Of a stretch of DNA of 43,630 nucleotides, positions 11,064 to 18,944 are shown piece by piece. The position numbers and the translations under genes are program-made. A model generated the notes under the pieces. The model searched no databases. It saw only the letters and a list, made by a program, of their open reading frames with translations, and was not told the DNA's origin. The stretch's first letter is position 1. Every line of letters begins with the position of its first letter. Origin of the DNA: an uncultured Tessaracoccus sp. (lineage in GTDB: Bacteria; Actinomycetota; Actinomycetes; Propionibacteriales; Propionibacteriaceae). Location of the stretch: contig NZ_CALUCN010000019.1 in assembly GCF_943914565.1 (NCBI RefSeq), positions 1-43,630 of the forward strand, in the 5' to 3' direction.

Positions 11064-13727
11064 GTGGACAAGTTGCTGCTCATCGATGGTCATTCCGTGG
11101 CGTACCGCGCCTTCTACGCGCTCCCGGTGGAGAACTTCACCACCTCGACGGGGCAGCACACCAATGCCGTCTTCGGCTTCACCTCGATGCTCATCAACAT
11201 CCTGCGCGACGAACGCCCCACCCACGTCGCGGTCGCGTTCGACGTCTCCAGGCACTCGTTCCGCACCGACGAGTACGCCGACTACAAGGCGACGCGGGCG
11301 ACGTCGCCCGAGGAGTTCCGAGGCCAGGTCGAGCTCATCAAGGAGGTGCTCGACGCGCTGCACGTCGCGCACCTCGAACGCGAGGGCTTCGAGGCCGACG
11401 ACATCATCGCCACGCTCGCCACGGCCGCGGCCGACGACGACTTCGAGGTGGCCGTGGTCACCGGCGACCGCGACGCCCTGCAGCTCGTGACCGACCGCGT
11501 CACGGTGCTCTACCCCAAGCGCGGCGTCTCGGACCTCGCGCGCATGACCCCGGACGCCGTCGAGGAGAAGTACCTCGTGCGTCCGGCCCGTTACCCGGAG
11601 CTCGCGGCGCTCGTGGGGGAGACGAGCGACAACCTGCCCGGCGTGCCCGGCGTCGGGCCGAAGACCGCAGCGAAGTGGCTCGACCAGTACGACGGGCTCG
11701 ACAACCTCCTGGAACGTGCCGACCAGGTGCGCGGCAAGGCGGGCGCGAACCTGCGCGAGCGGATCGACGACGTGCGCCGCAACCGGCGCCTCAACGCCCT
11801 CGTGCGCGACGTTGCGCTCCCGTCCGGGCCGCGTGACCTCGCCGTCGCCGAGGCGGACCGGCCTGCGGTCGACCAACTCTTCGACGCGCTCGAGTTCCGC
11901 GTGCTGCGCTCCCGGCTCGACGAGCTGCTGGGCGGCGCGGACCCCGCCGCCGAGCCGGAGGGGTTCGAGGTCGAGGGCGAGACGCTCGCCCCGGGCACGG
12001 TCCGGGCGTGGCTCGACGCACACGCCGGGGACGTCGTTGGTCTCCACCTCGTCGGACACTGGGCCGCCGGCGACGGAGACGTCACCGGCATCGGACTCGC
12101 CGCCTCCGACGGTGCCGGGGCCCACGTCGACACCAGCACCCTCAGCCCCGACGACGACCAGGCTCTCGCGACATGGCTCGCCGACGGCGCCAGGGAGAAG
12201 GTCGTGCACGACGCCAAGGGCCCGATGCTGGGGCTGGCCGCCCGCGGCTGGCAGCTGGACGGCGTGCGCTGCGACACCCTGCTCGCCGCGTACCTGCTGC
12301 ACCCCGAACGCCGCGCCCACACGCTCGAGGACGAGGTGGAGCGCGTCCTCCACCGCAGCCTCACCGGCGCCGAGTCCCCCGACGACGCCCAGCCCGCGCT
12401 CGACCTCGGCGACGACCGCGGGCCGGCCGACGCGATGCTCCGGGCCCGCGCGGTGCTCGAGCTGAGCGAGGCGCTCCGGCCACGGCTCGACGAGGACAAC
12501 CAGCTGCGGCTCCTCGTCGACGTCGAACAGCCGCTGTCGCGGACCCTCGCCGCGATGGAACGGGTCGGCATCGCCGTCGACCGCGACGGACTGGACGCGC
12601 TGCGCGAGGAGTTCGACCAAGCGGTGCAGCAGGCACAGGACGCGGCCTGGGAGGTCCTCGGCCACGAGGTGAACCTCGGGTCGCCGAAGCAGCTCCAGAC
12701 GGTGCTGTTCGACGAGCTCGACATGCCGAAGACCCGCCGCACCAAGTCGGGTCACACCACCGACGCCGAGGCGCTCACGGACCTCTTCACGCGCACCGGG
12801 CACCCGTTCCTCGAGCACCTCCTCGCCCACCGCGACCGGATCAAGCTGCGGCAGACCGTCGACGGCCTCATCGCCGCGATCGCGCCCGACGGACGCATCC
12901 ACACCACCTACCAGCAGACCATCGCCGCCACCGGACGGCTGTCGTCGACGGACCCGAACCTGCAGAACATCCCGATCCGCACGCCGCTCGGCCGGCGCAT
13001 CCGCGGCGCGTTCGTGCCGGGGGAGGGCTTCGAGTCACTGATGAGCGCGGACTACTCGCAGATCGAGATGCGGCTCATGGCCCACGGCTCCGGCGACGAG
13101 GGCATGATCGACGCGTTCCTCTCCGGCCGGGACTTCCACAACGAGATGGCCGCGAAGGTGTTCCACGTCGAGCCGACGGCGGTCACCGGCGCCATGCGCG
13201 CGAAGATCAAGGCGATGAACTACGGGCTCGCCTACGGGCTGAGCGCCTACGGGCTGTCGAACCAGCTGAAGATCTCCCGCGAGGAGGCGCGTGCGCTCAT
13301 GGACGACTACTTCGAGCGCGTCGGCGGCGTGCGCGCCTACCTGGCCGACCTCGTCGAGACCGCGCGGGCCAAGGGCTACACCGAGACCATGCTGGGCCGT
13401 CGTCGCCACCTGCCGGACCTCAACTCCTCCAACCGGCGACGCCGCGAGATGGCCGAACGCGCGGCGCTCAATGCGCCGATCCAGGGCTCGGCCGCCGACG
13501 TCATCAAGCTCGCGATGCTCGCCGTCGACGAGCGGCTGGCGGAGGCGGGGCTGCGCAGCCGGGTGCTGTTGCAGGTCCACGACGAGCTCGTGCTCGAGGT
13601 CGCGCCCGGCGAGGCCGACGACGTGGCCGCGCTGGTCTCCGATGCCATGGGCGGGGCCGCGGACCTCAAGGTGCCGCTCGCGGTGTCGATCGGCGTGGGC
13701 GACACGTGGGAGCACGCCGCCCACTGA
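11064..13727 (+). CDS. polA: DNA polymerase I
   Basis: 887 residues from a GTG. Residues 1-~290 form the 5'-3' flap exonuclease (LLIDGHSVAYRAFYAL, acidic EADDIIATL, VTGDRDALQL, GVPGVGPKTAAKWL). Residues ~300-480 have the fold of the 3'-5' exonuclease domain but lack the DxE and the later Asp ligands (VVGLHLVGHW, VVHDAKGP), so proofreading should be absent, as in mycobacterial PolA and Taq. Residues ~500-887 form the polymerase: motif A DYSQIEMRL (~662), O-helix KAMNYGLAYGLSAYG with Tyr720 at the E. coli F762 position, and motif C QVHDELVLE (H839, D840, E841). It fills gaps in excision repair and removes Okazaki primers. Convergent with the sortase gene, 16 nt apart. Confidence 0.97.
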   Translation: MDKLLLIDGHSVAYRAFYALPVENFTTSTGQHTNAVFGFTSMLINILRDERPTHVAVAFDVSRHSFRTDEYADYKATRATSPEEFRGQVELIKEVLDALHVAHLEREGFEADDIIATLATAAADDDFEVAVVTGDRDALQLVTDRVTVLYPKRGVSDLARMTPDAVEEKYLVRPARYPELAALVGETSDNLPGVPGVGPKTAAKWLDQYDGLDNLLERADQVRGKAGANLRERIDDVRRNRRLNALVRDVALPSGPRDLAVAEADRPAVDQLFDALEFRVLRSRLDELLGGADPAAEPEGFEVEGETLAPGTVRAWLDAHAGDVVGLHLVGHWAAGDGDVTGIGLAASDGAGAHVDTSTLSPDDDQALATWLADGAREKVVHDAKGPMLGLAARGWQLDGVRCDTLLAAYLLHPERRAHTLEDEVERVLHRSLTGAESPDDAQPALDLGDDRGPADAMLRARAVLELSEALRPRLDEDNQLRLLVDVEQPLSRTLAAMERVGIAVDRDGLDALREEFDQAVQQAQDAAWEVLGHEVNLGSPKQLQTVLFDELDMPKTRRTKSGHTTDAEALTDLFTRTGHPFLEHLLAHRDRIKLRQTVDGLIAAIAPDGRIHTTYQQTIAATGRLSSTDPNLQNIPIRTPLGRRIRGAFVPGEGFESLMSADYSQIEMRLMAHGSGDEGMIDAFLSGRDFHNEMAAKVFHVEPTAVTGAMRAKIKAMNYGLAYGLSAYGLSNQLKISREEARALMDDYFERVGGVRAYLADLVETARAKGYTETMLGRRRHLPDLNSSNRRRREMAERAALNAPIQGSAADVIKLAMLAVDERLAEAGLRSRVLLQVHDELVLEVAPGEADDVAALVSDAMGGAADLKVPLAVSIGVGDTWEHAAH

Positions 13728-13743
13728 CCTCCGGCGCGCGAAC

Positions 13744-14433
13744 TCAGACGAGCTTGCCGTAGAACAGCACGCGCGAGTGCCACGGGTCGGCGCCCGTGGA
13801 CTCGTCGACGCTCTTGTCGAAGTCCCAGCAGATGATGATGACGACCTCGGAGTCGCCCTCGTCGTCGACCATCATGTCGGAGTCGGGGTCGTACTCGTCG
13901 ACGCGGATCTTCTTCGCCTCGGTGAACTCGTAGCACGCGACCTCGCCGTTGTCGCCGTGGAGCTTGATGAGGTCGCCCGGCTGCAGGTGCGACGTGCCGT
14001 CGGCGTACATCTCGTTGCCGAGCGCCTTGCCGTTGCGGTAGGTGTGGATCGACAACACGGTCTTGCCCGCGGTGCCGGGCTTCGGGCCCCCGTTCCACCA
14101 CGCGGCGGTGCGCTCCTCCGACGGCGGGGGCGCCGGGATGAGCCCCTTGTCGTCGAGCGGCAGGGAGAGGACCTTCTCGTCGGCCTCGAGACCCCCCTCG
14201 AACGTGAAGCGGGTGGGGACGAACCCGTCGGTCGTCGTGGTGCATCGTTTCGACGGGCTCGGCGACGGTGACGCGGCCGGCGTGGACCGGGTGGCGCTGG
14301 GCGAGGTCGACGGGGGCTGCGACGAGGCGTCGGAGGGGTCGTCGGCGCGGCCGAGCGAGAACCAGGCCACCATCACGAGGACGAGGACGAGCGCGGCGCT
14401 CGTGACGGCGAGGATCGTGTTGCGCTTGTTCAC
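13744..14433 (-). CDS. Class F sortase-like membrane-anchored protein
   Basis: 229 residues from a GTG. Residues 6-27 form an N-terminal hydrophobic anchor. Residues ~31-62 are a Ser/Pro/Thr linker and ~75-229 a small beta-domain. The sortase triad can be matched as H130 (LSIHTY), C202 (IIICWDFD) and R221 (WHSRVLFYG), with spacing close to actinobacterial class F sortases. The GGPKPGTAGK segment (115-124) also fits the GP-PG-G stretch before the class F histidine. Sortases cleave a C-terminal sorting signal and transfer the protein to the cell wall; no LPXTG-type substrate is seen in this window. The residue before the catalytic Cys is Ile rather than the usual Thr of (T/S)C. It is probably extracytoplasmic and monocistronic, with its own -10. 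Family assignment is from motif reading only. Confidence 0.72.
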   Translation of the reverse strand: MNKRNTILAVTSAALVLVLVMVAWFSLGRADDPSDASSQPPSTSPSATRSTPAASPSPSPSKRCTTTTDGFVPTRFTFEGGLEADEKVLSLPLDDKGLIPAPPPSEERTAAWWNGGPKPGTAGKTVLSIHTYRNGKALGNEMYADGTSHLQPGDLIKLHGDNGEVACYEFTEAKKIRVDEYDPDSDMMVDDEGDSEVVIIICWDFDKSVDESTGADPWHSRVLFYGKLV

Positions 14434-14440
14434 GGCTCGC

Positions 14441-14446
14441 AGTATA
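14441..14446 (-). promoter_or_regulatory. -10 element for the sortase-like gene (leaderless start)
   Basis: On the minus strand this reads TATACT, the closest match to TATAAT in the window. It ends exactly 7 nt before the GTG start, with no Shine-Dalgarno sequence, so the transcript is likely leaderless. Confidence 0.65.
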
Positions 14447-14530
14447 ACCCCGGCCCCGAGAAGGACCGGAGTATCGTGGAGCCGGCGGCTCGGGCTCGTC
14501 TCCAGGGTCCTCGGGGCGGGGTACCCCGGA

Positions 14531-14559
14531 TTGACCGGCCTTCGGCCGTGTCATAGGAT
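14531..14559 (+). promoter_or_regulatory. Promoter for rpsA
   Basis: -35 TTGACC (14531-14536), 17-nt spacer, -10 TAGGAT (14554-14559). This is a near-ideal housekeeping sigma promoter and one of the best in the window. It predicts a transcript start near 14566 and a ~115-nt leader. Confidence 0.8.
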
Positions 14560-14565
14560 TGTTGC

Positions 14566-14682
14566 GCACTGTGGCCTGCTGTGCCCTCGGACCGAGGGGG
14601 GCCAGCACGTGGCGAGCCACCGGCTCGCGACCGGGGCCGCAGGGCACCTTCGTGAACGACATCCAAATCGGAGCCCTACTAC
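14566..14682 (+). promoter_or_regulatory. Structured 5' leader of rpsA
   Basis: The leader holds two consecutive hairpins with triloops: CCCTCG-GAC-CGAGGG (14584-14598) and GCGAGCC-ACC-GGCTCGC (14612-14628). A GGAG Shine-Dalgarno (14670-14673) follows, 9 nt before the ATG. In E. coli, S1 represses its own mRNA through leader structure; whether these hairpins do that here is inference. A 15-codon GTG-started frame (14652-14699) overlaps the rpsA start. Confidence 0.5.
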
Positions 14683-16122
14683 ATGACCTCTCCCACTGAG
14701 GCGTCGGCCGTCGCGGTCGACGATTTCGGCAGCCCGGAAGCCTTCCTCGAGGCCGTCGACGCAACCATCAAGTACTTCAACGACGGGGACATCGTCTCCG
14801 GCACCGTTGTGAAGGTCGACCGGGACGAGGTCCTGCTCGACATCGGTTACAAGACCGAAGGCGTGATCCCCTCCAAGGAACTCTCCATCAAGCACGACGT
14901 CGACCCGTTCGACGTGGTCCAGGTCGGCGACGAGGTCGAGGCCCTGGTCCAGCAGAAGGAGGACAAGGAAGGTCGGCTGATCCTGTCCAAGAAGCGGGCT
15001 CAGTACGAGCGCGCCTGGGGCACGATCGAGCAGATCAAGGAGGAGGACGGCGTCGTCGCCGGCACCGTCATCGAGGTCGTCAAGGGCGGTCTCATCGTCG
15101 ACATCGGCCTGCGCGGCTTCCTGCCCGCGTCGCTGGTCGAGATGCGCCGCGTCCGCGATCTGCAGCCCTACGTCGGGATGGAACTCGAGGCGAAGATCAT
15201 CGAGCTCGACAAGAACCGCAACAACGTGGTGCTCTCCCGCCGTGCGTGGCTCGAGCAGACGCAGTCCGAGGTGCGTCACACCTTCCTCACCCAGCTGCAG
15301 AAGGGGCAGATCCGCAAGGGTGTCGTGTCCTCGATCGTCAACTTCGGTGCGTTCGTGGACCTGGGTGGCGTCGACGGCCTCGTGCACGTCTCCGAGCTGT
15401 CCTGGAAGCACATCGACCACCCGAACGAGGTCGTCGAGGTCGGGCAGCCGGTCACCGTCGAGGTGCTCGAGGTGGACATGGAGCGCGAGCGCGTGTCGCT
15501 GTCGCTCAAGGCCACCCAGGAGGATCCGTGGCAGACCTTCGCGCGGCTGCACCAGATCGGCCAGATCGTGCCCGGCAAGGTCACGAAGCTCGTGCCGTTC
15601 GGTGCGTTCGTCCGCGTGGGCGACGGCATCGAGGGGCTCGTGCACGTCTCCGAGCTGGCCGAGCGCCACGTCGAGATCCCGGAGCAGGTCGTCTCGGTGG
15701 GCGACGAGGTCATGGTCAAGGTCATCGACATCGACCTCGAGCGTCGCCGCGTGTCGCTGTCGCTGAAGCAGGCCAACGAGGGCGTCGACGTCGCGGCCGA
15801 CGAGTTCGACCCGTCGCTCTACGGCATGGCCGCCAGCTACGACGAGCAGGGCAACTACATCTACCCGGAGGGCTTCGACCCGGAGACCAACGAGTGGAAG
15901 GAAGGCTACGAGGAGCAGCGTGCCGCGTGGGAGGCGCAGTACGCCGAGGCCCAGGCGCTGTGGGAGGCCCACAAGCGCCAGGTCGAGGAGGCCGAGGTCG
16001 AGGCCCGCGAGGCCGCGGTCGAGGCGGGCACCGGCTACATGTCGCCGGTCTCCGACGAGGGCTCGCTCGCGTCCGACGAGGCACTCCAGGCGCTGCGTGA
16101 GAAGCTCACCGGCGGCAAGTGA
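14683..16122 (+). CDS. rpsA: 30S ribosomal protein S1
   Basis: 479 residues with four S1 (OB-fold) RNA-binding repeats at roughly 35-105, 120-190, 205-277 and 292-363. Each shows the G-x-V pattern followed by a FGAFVD or GGLIVD-type core; repeats 3 and 4 are the best conserved (VVSSIVNFGAFVDLGGVDGLVHVSELSW, shared in part by both). The rest (~370-479) is an acidic, Glu/Ala-rich tail, likely flexible. Four repeats are typical of actinobacterial S1 (E. coli has six). S1 helps mRNA binding on the 30S subunit. The ATG has a GGAG 9 nt upstream. Transcribed from its own strong promoter and followed by a GC-rich hairpin before coaE. Confidence 0.97.
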   Translation: MTSPTEASAVAVDDFGSPEAFLEAVDATIKYFNDGDIVSGTVVKVDRDEVLLDIGYKTEGVIPSKELSIKHDVDPFDVVQVGDEVEALVQQKEDKEGRLILSKKRAQYERAWGTIEQIKEEDGVVAGTVIEVVKGGLIVDIGLRGFLPASLVEMRRVRDLQPYVGMELEAKIIELDKNRNNVVLSRRAWLEQTQSEVRHTFLTQLQKGQIRKGVVSSIVNFGAFVDLGGVDGLVHVSELSWKHIDHPNEVVEVGQPVTVEVLEVDMERERVSLSLKATQEDPWQTFARLHQIGQIVPGKVTKLVPFGAFVRVGDGIEGLVHVSELAERHVEIPEQVVSVGDEVMVKVIDIDLERRRVSLSLKQANEGVDVAADEFDPSLYGMAASYDEQGNYIYPEGFDPETNEWKEGYEEQRAAWEAQYAEAQALWEAHKRQVEEAEVEAREAAVEAGTGYMSPVSDEGSLASDEALQALREKLTGGK

Positions 16123-16143
16123 TTCGTCGCTGATCGCAGACAC

Positions 16144-16180
16144 CGGACGGCGTCGCTCCATCGAGGAGCGGCGCCGTCCG
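16144..16180 (+). terminator. GC-rich hairpin after rpsA
   Basis: CGGACGGCG-t-CGCTCC / GGAGCG-g-CGCCGTCCG (16144-16159 and 16165-16180) around a 5-nt loop. The stem is 15 bp with one mismatch. No T-run follows, so it may end transcription without a U-tract or just stabilise the rpsA 3' end. Confidence 0.65.
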
Positions 16181-16217
16181 CCGTTCCCCCGGGCTCCGGC
16201 TGGCACACTGGGGTGTC

Positions 16218-16841
16218 ATGGACATTGCGTTGACCGGCGGCATCGCGTCGGGGAAAACCACCGTCGCGGACCTGCTCGGGCAGCGGGGCGCGGTGCTCAT
16301 CGACTCGGACGTCCTCGCCCGGGAGGTCGTCGAGCCGGGCACCCCCGGACTCGCCCGCATCGTCGAGCGCTTCGGACCGGGCGTGCTCGCCGACGACGGC
16401 GCGCTCGACCGCGCCGCGCTGGGTCGGGTGGTGTTCGCCGACGACGCCGCCCGGGCGGACCTCAACGCCATCGTGCACCCGCTCGTCCGGGCGCGGCGTG
16501 AGGAGCTGCGTGCCGCCACCCAGCCGGGGGATCTCGTCGTGTCGGTGATCCCGTTGCTCGTCGAGACGGGGGGAGAGGCGGAGTTCGACGCCGTGGTCGT
16601 CGTCGACGTGCCCGTCGAGCAGCAGGTGTCCAGGCTCATGGCCCGCAACGGCTACACGCGTGCGGAGGCCGAGGCACGCGTGGCGGCGCAAGCGTCGCGG
16701 GAGGAACGCCTGCGCGTCGCGACCCACGTCATCGACAATGCGGGCACGCAGGCAGCGACGGAGCGTCAGGTGGAGGAACTGGTCCGCACGCTCGCCCAGC
16801 AGGCGGGGGAGTGCGAGGGCGTCAGCCGCGACCGCGGGTGA
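16218..16841 (+). CDS. coaE: Dephospho-CoA kinase
   Basis: 207 residues. It catalyses the last step of coenzyme A synthesis, phosphorylating the 3'-hydroxyl of dephospho-CoA. It has the P-loop GGIASGKT (7-14), a substrate-binding IDSDVLAREVVEPGTPGL stretch (~29-46), VIPLLVETG (~111-119), and a nucleoside-kinase-like lid RLMARNGYTRAEAEARVAAQ (~136-155). The start ATG lies 8 nt after CACACT, a weak -10 candidate, and shows no Shine-Dalgarno; it may be leaderless or read through from rpsA, as rpsA-coaE is a common actinobacterial pair. In many actinobacteria CoaE carries a C-terminal GrpB/UPF0157 domain; this one does not. The 3' end overlaps a small gene on the opposite strand by 20 nt. Confidence 0.95.
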   Translation: MDIALTGGIASGKTTVADLLGQRGAVLIDSDVLAREVVEPGTPGLARIVERFGPGVLADDGALDRAALGRVVFADDAARADLNAIVHPLVRARREELRAATQPGDLVVSVIPLLVETGGEAEFDAVVVVDVPVEQQVSRLMARNGYTRAEAEARVAAQASREERLRVATHVIDNAGTQAATERQVEELVRTLAQQAGECEGVSRDRG

Positions 16842-16974
16842 TGACCCGGTAGATGATCGCCGCGACGATGACCACGAGGATCACGTGGATGAGCCCGCCG
16901 AGGGCGTTGGTGACGAGCCCCACCAGCCACAGCGCGAGAAGGATGGCGACGATCGCCCAGAGCACGCGGGACAT
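16822..16974 (-). CDS. Small membrane protein, 50 aa (lmo0937-like)
   Basis: 50 residues, almost entirely hydrophobic, with two predicted membrane helices (about 4-22 and 29-43) separated by a short TNALGG turn, and a basic end (YRVITRGRG) probably facing the cytoplasm. The pattern resembles the very small lmo0937/DUF5670 membrane proteins. The ATG is preceded by a good Shine-Dalgarno (GAGGAAG). Its last 20 nt overlap the end of coaE on the other strand. Function unknown; in other bacteria such proteins are often linked to stress, which is family knowledge rather than anything seen here. Confidence 0.75.
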   Translation of the reverse strand: MSRVLWAIVAILLALWLVGLVTNALGGLIHVILVVIVAAIIYRVITRGRG

Positions 16975-17054
16975 GGACTCGCTTCCTCGGGAGACAACAA
17001 GGACTCCGTCATCCTAGCGTGCCCCGGGTCATCGTCGGGCGGGGGATGGGGGAG

Positions 17055-17921
17055 TCACGCGGGAAACTCCTGCTCGAGGCGCTCCCGCATGCGGACGTTG
17101 ATCTCGTCCGCGTGCTCTTCCCAGCCGAACACGCAGACGGACATCGTCCCGTCGTAGTGCATGCCGCGCAGGTGGTCGAACACCTCGTCCCAGGGGATCT
17201 CCCCGTTGCCGATCTCGTTGTGCTGGTGGATGCGAGCGTCGACGCCCGGAGGGTTGACGATGTAGCGGTTGCCGACGTTCGCGAGGTGGTTGTACACGTC
17301 CGCGACGTGCAGGTGCGCCAGTCGGTCGCCGGCGTAGTCGAGCATCGAGCGGATGTCCCGGCTGCCCTGCGAGAGGTGGAAGGCGTGGGGCAGGCAGAAC
17401 TGGTAGTTGAACCAGGGCTTGTTGACCCCACGCACGATCTGCACCGCACGGTCGTTGGTCTCCACGAAGTCGTACGGGTGCGCCTCCACCGCGCAGGCGA
17501 GGCCGTGCCGCTCGAAGTCGGGGATCAGCTCCTCGATCGACCGGTAGAACTGGTTCTCGCTGCGCACCGGCTGGTTCGGGTCGCCCGAGAGTTCGGTCGC
17601 GATGAGCGGTACCTCGAGCTCGGCGGCGATCTCCAGCGTGCGTCGGAAGTTGCGCACCTGGTGCTGCCGTTCCAGTTCGTCGGGCGAGGACCAGTTGTAG
17701 ACGGGGTTCAGCGACCAGATTCGCACCCCCGTCGCTCGCATCGCCTTCTTGACCCTCGCGATTGCTGCGTCGTCGACCTTGGGGTGGTGGTGCCACTCGT
17801 GGAAGTCGGGCCGGGGCGACAGCTCCAGGTACTGGTAGCCCAGGTCCGCGGCCTTCTCACACTCCTCGGCGACACTGAGGTGCGGGTGGTACATCGACGG
17901 GTCGAGCAAGATCTTGACCAT
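17055..17921 (-). CDS. TIM-barrel sugar phosphate isomerase/epimerase-like protein
   Basis: 288 residues of the xylose-isomerase-like TIM-barrel superfamily (AP endonuclease 2 type), to which IolE, IolI and many sugar epimerases belong. It begins MVKILLDPSMYHPHLSV, and carries YLELSPRPDFHEWHHHPK near 30-47, acidic/His metal-ligand candidates in ACAVEAHPYDF, FHLSQGSRDIRSMLD, HLHVADVYNHLA and HQHNEIGNGEIPWDEV. A strong Shine-Dalgarno (GAGGAGGAA), inside the last codons of the gene before, sets the ATG at 17921, 1 nt after the upstream stop. It is the last gene of the four-gene operon. Isomerisation of an inosose or ketose is plausible from the neighbours; the substrate is not known. Confidence 0.82.
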   Translation of the reverse strand: MVKILLDPSMYHPHLSVAEECEKAADLGYQYLELSPRPDFHEWHHHPKVDDAAIARVKKAMRATGVRIWSLNPVYNWSSPDELERQHQVRNFRRTLEIAAELEVPLIATELSGDPNQPVRSENQFYRSIEELIPDFERHGLACAVEAHPYDFVETNDRAVQIVRGVNKPWFNYQFCLPHAFHLSQGSRDIRSMLDYAGDRLAHLHVADVYNHLANVGNRYIVNPPGVDARIHQHNEIGNGEIPWDEVFDHLRGMHYDGTMSVCVFGWEEHADEINVRMRERLEQEFPA

Positions 17922-17922
17922 G

Positions 17923-18936
17923 TCATTCCTCCTCGTCGTAGAGCGCGGGTCTGGGGGCCATGGTGATGGGGACCTCACCGGGCGCGTCGAGGGCCTGGAC
18001 CGCGGCGTCGCAGACGACTGCCGCGGCGTAGCCGTCCCAGCTGGAGGAGCCCGTGTGGCGGTCCTCGGACACGGCGTCGATCCACGCCTGCAGCTCGGCG
18101 ACGAACGCCTGACCGAAGCGCTCGTTGTGGTCCATGGTCACGGCGTTGCGGCGGCCGCCGGCGTCCACCCGGTGCAGGAGCTCCTGGTCGCCGAGCCGGA
18201 CGGCGCCGGTCTCGCCGACGAGCTCGCACTGGATGTCGTAGCCGTACTGGCAGTTCACGAACACCTCGTCGTCGACGCGGACGCCCGACTCGGTGGTGAG
18301 GACCACCACCAGCGGATCCGCGAGATGGTCGAAGCGCCGCGACGTGCTGCGGGGCCGGTCGATCCGCGCCGAGGTGAACTCCTCGTCGAGCAGCCATCGC
18401 ATCGTGTCGATCTCGTGGATCGCCGTGTCGTTGATGGCCATGTCCTGCGTGTATGACTCCGGCACGGTGGGCGCTCGGTGCGCGCAGTGCACCATGAGCG
18501 CCTCACCGATCTCGCCCGAGGCGAGCACGTCGCGCATCGCCCGGTAGGACGCGTCGAACCGACGCATGAACCCCACCGTGACGAGGCGCTTGCCCGCGGC
18601 CTGCTCCGCCTCCATGATCCGGGTGCAGGCGTCCGCCGTCGGTGCGAGTGGCTTCTCGCAGAAGACGTACTTGCCTGCCCGGACGGCGGCGAGGACGTCG
18701 CGCTCGTGGGCGGGGCCGTGACTGGTGATCATCACCGCATCCACGTCGGGGGCCGCGATGAGTTCGGCGCTGCTGGCATGGACTGTGGCGCCGATGCGTT
18801 CGGCGACGGCTCGCGCGTTCGCCGCGTCCACGTCGGTCACGGCCGTGACCCTGCCGCCGGAGACGACACCGTGGATGCGTTCGATGTGTGCCTTGCCCAT
18901 GCCGCCGGGCCCGATCATGCCGATGCGAAGTGTCAT
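17923..18936 (-). CDS. Inositol 2-dehydrogenase-like Gfo/Idh/MocA oxidoreductase
   Basis: 337 residues, the usual length of IolG. It has a Rossmann fold with GPGGMG (9-14) and the EKP motif (94-96, catalytic Lys95), followed by the IolG-like VGFMRRFDASY (121-131) and the catalytic-site DTAIHEID stretch (170-177, H174). This set of motifs is close to known inositol 2-dehydrogenases, which oxidise myo-inositol to 2-keto-myo-inositol with NAD. Members also use glucose, scyllo- or D-chiro-inositol, so the exact substrate is inference. It is the third gene of a four-gene operon. The ATG lies 8 nt after the preceding stop and its last codons double as the next gene's ribosome-binding site. Confidence 0.85.
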   Translation of the reverse strand: MTLRIGMIGPGGMGKAHIERIHGVVSGGRVTAVTDVDAANARAVAERIGATVHASSAELIAAPDVDAVMITSHGPAHERDVLAAVRAGKYVFCEKPLAPTADACTRIMEAEQAAGKRLVTVGFMRRFDASYRAMRDVLASGEIGEALMVHCAHRAPTVPESYTQDMAINDTAIHEIDTMRWLLDEEFTSARIDRPRSTSRRFDHLADPLVVVLTTESGVRVDDEVFVNCQYGYDIQCELVGETGAVRLGDQELLHRVDAGGRRNAVTMDHNERFGQAFVAELQAWIDAVSEDRHTGSSSWDGYAAAVVCDAAVQALDAPGEVPITMAPRPALYDEEE

Positions 18937-18944
18937 GGCGCACC

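Noticed and set aside
9378..12902. 1174-codon open frame on the minus strand across recN and polA
   Set aside because: It is antisense to two certain genes and mirrors their codon pattern. Its product is a monotonous Val/Arg/Glu/His/Leu string with no domain, as expected from the reverse strand of G+C-rich codons.
12008..13762. 584-codon plus-strand frame inside polA
   Set aside because: Alternative frame of polA, with Arg/Pro/Ala-rich composition typical of shifted G+C-rich codons.
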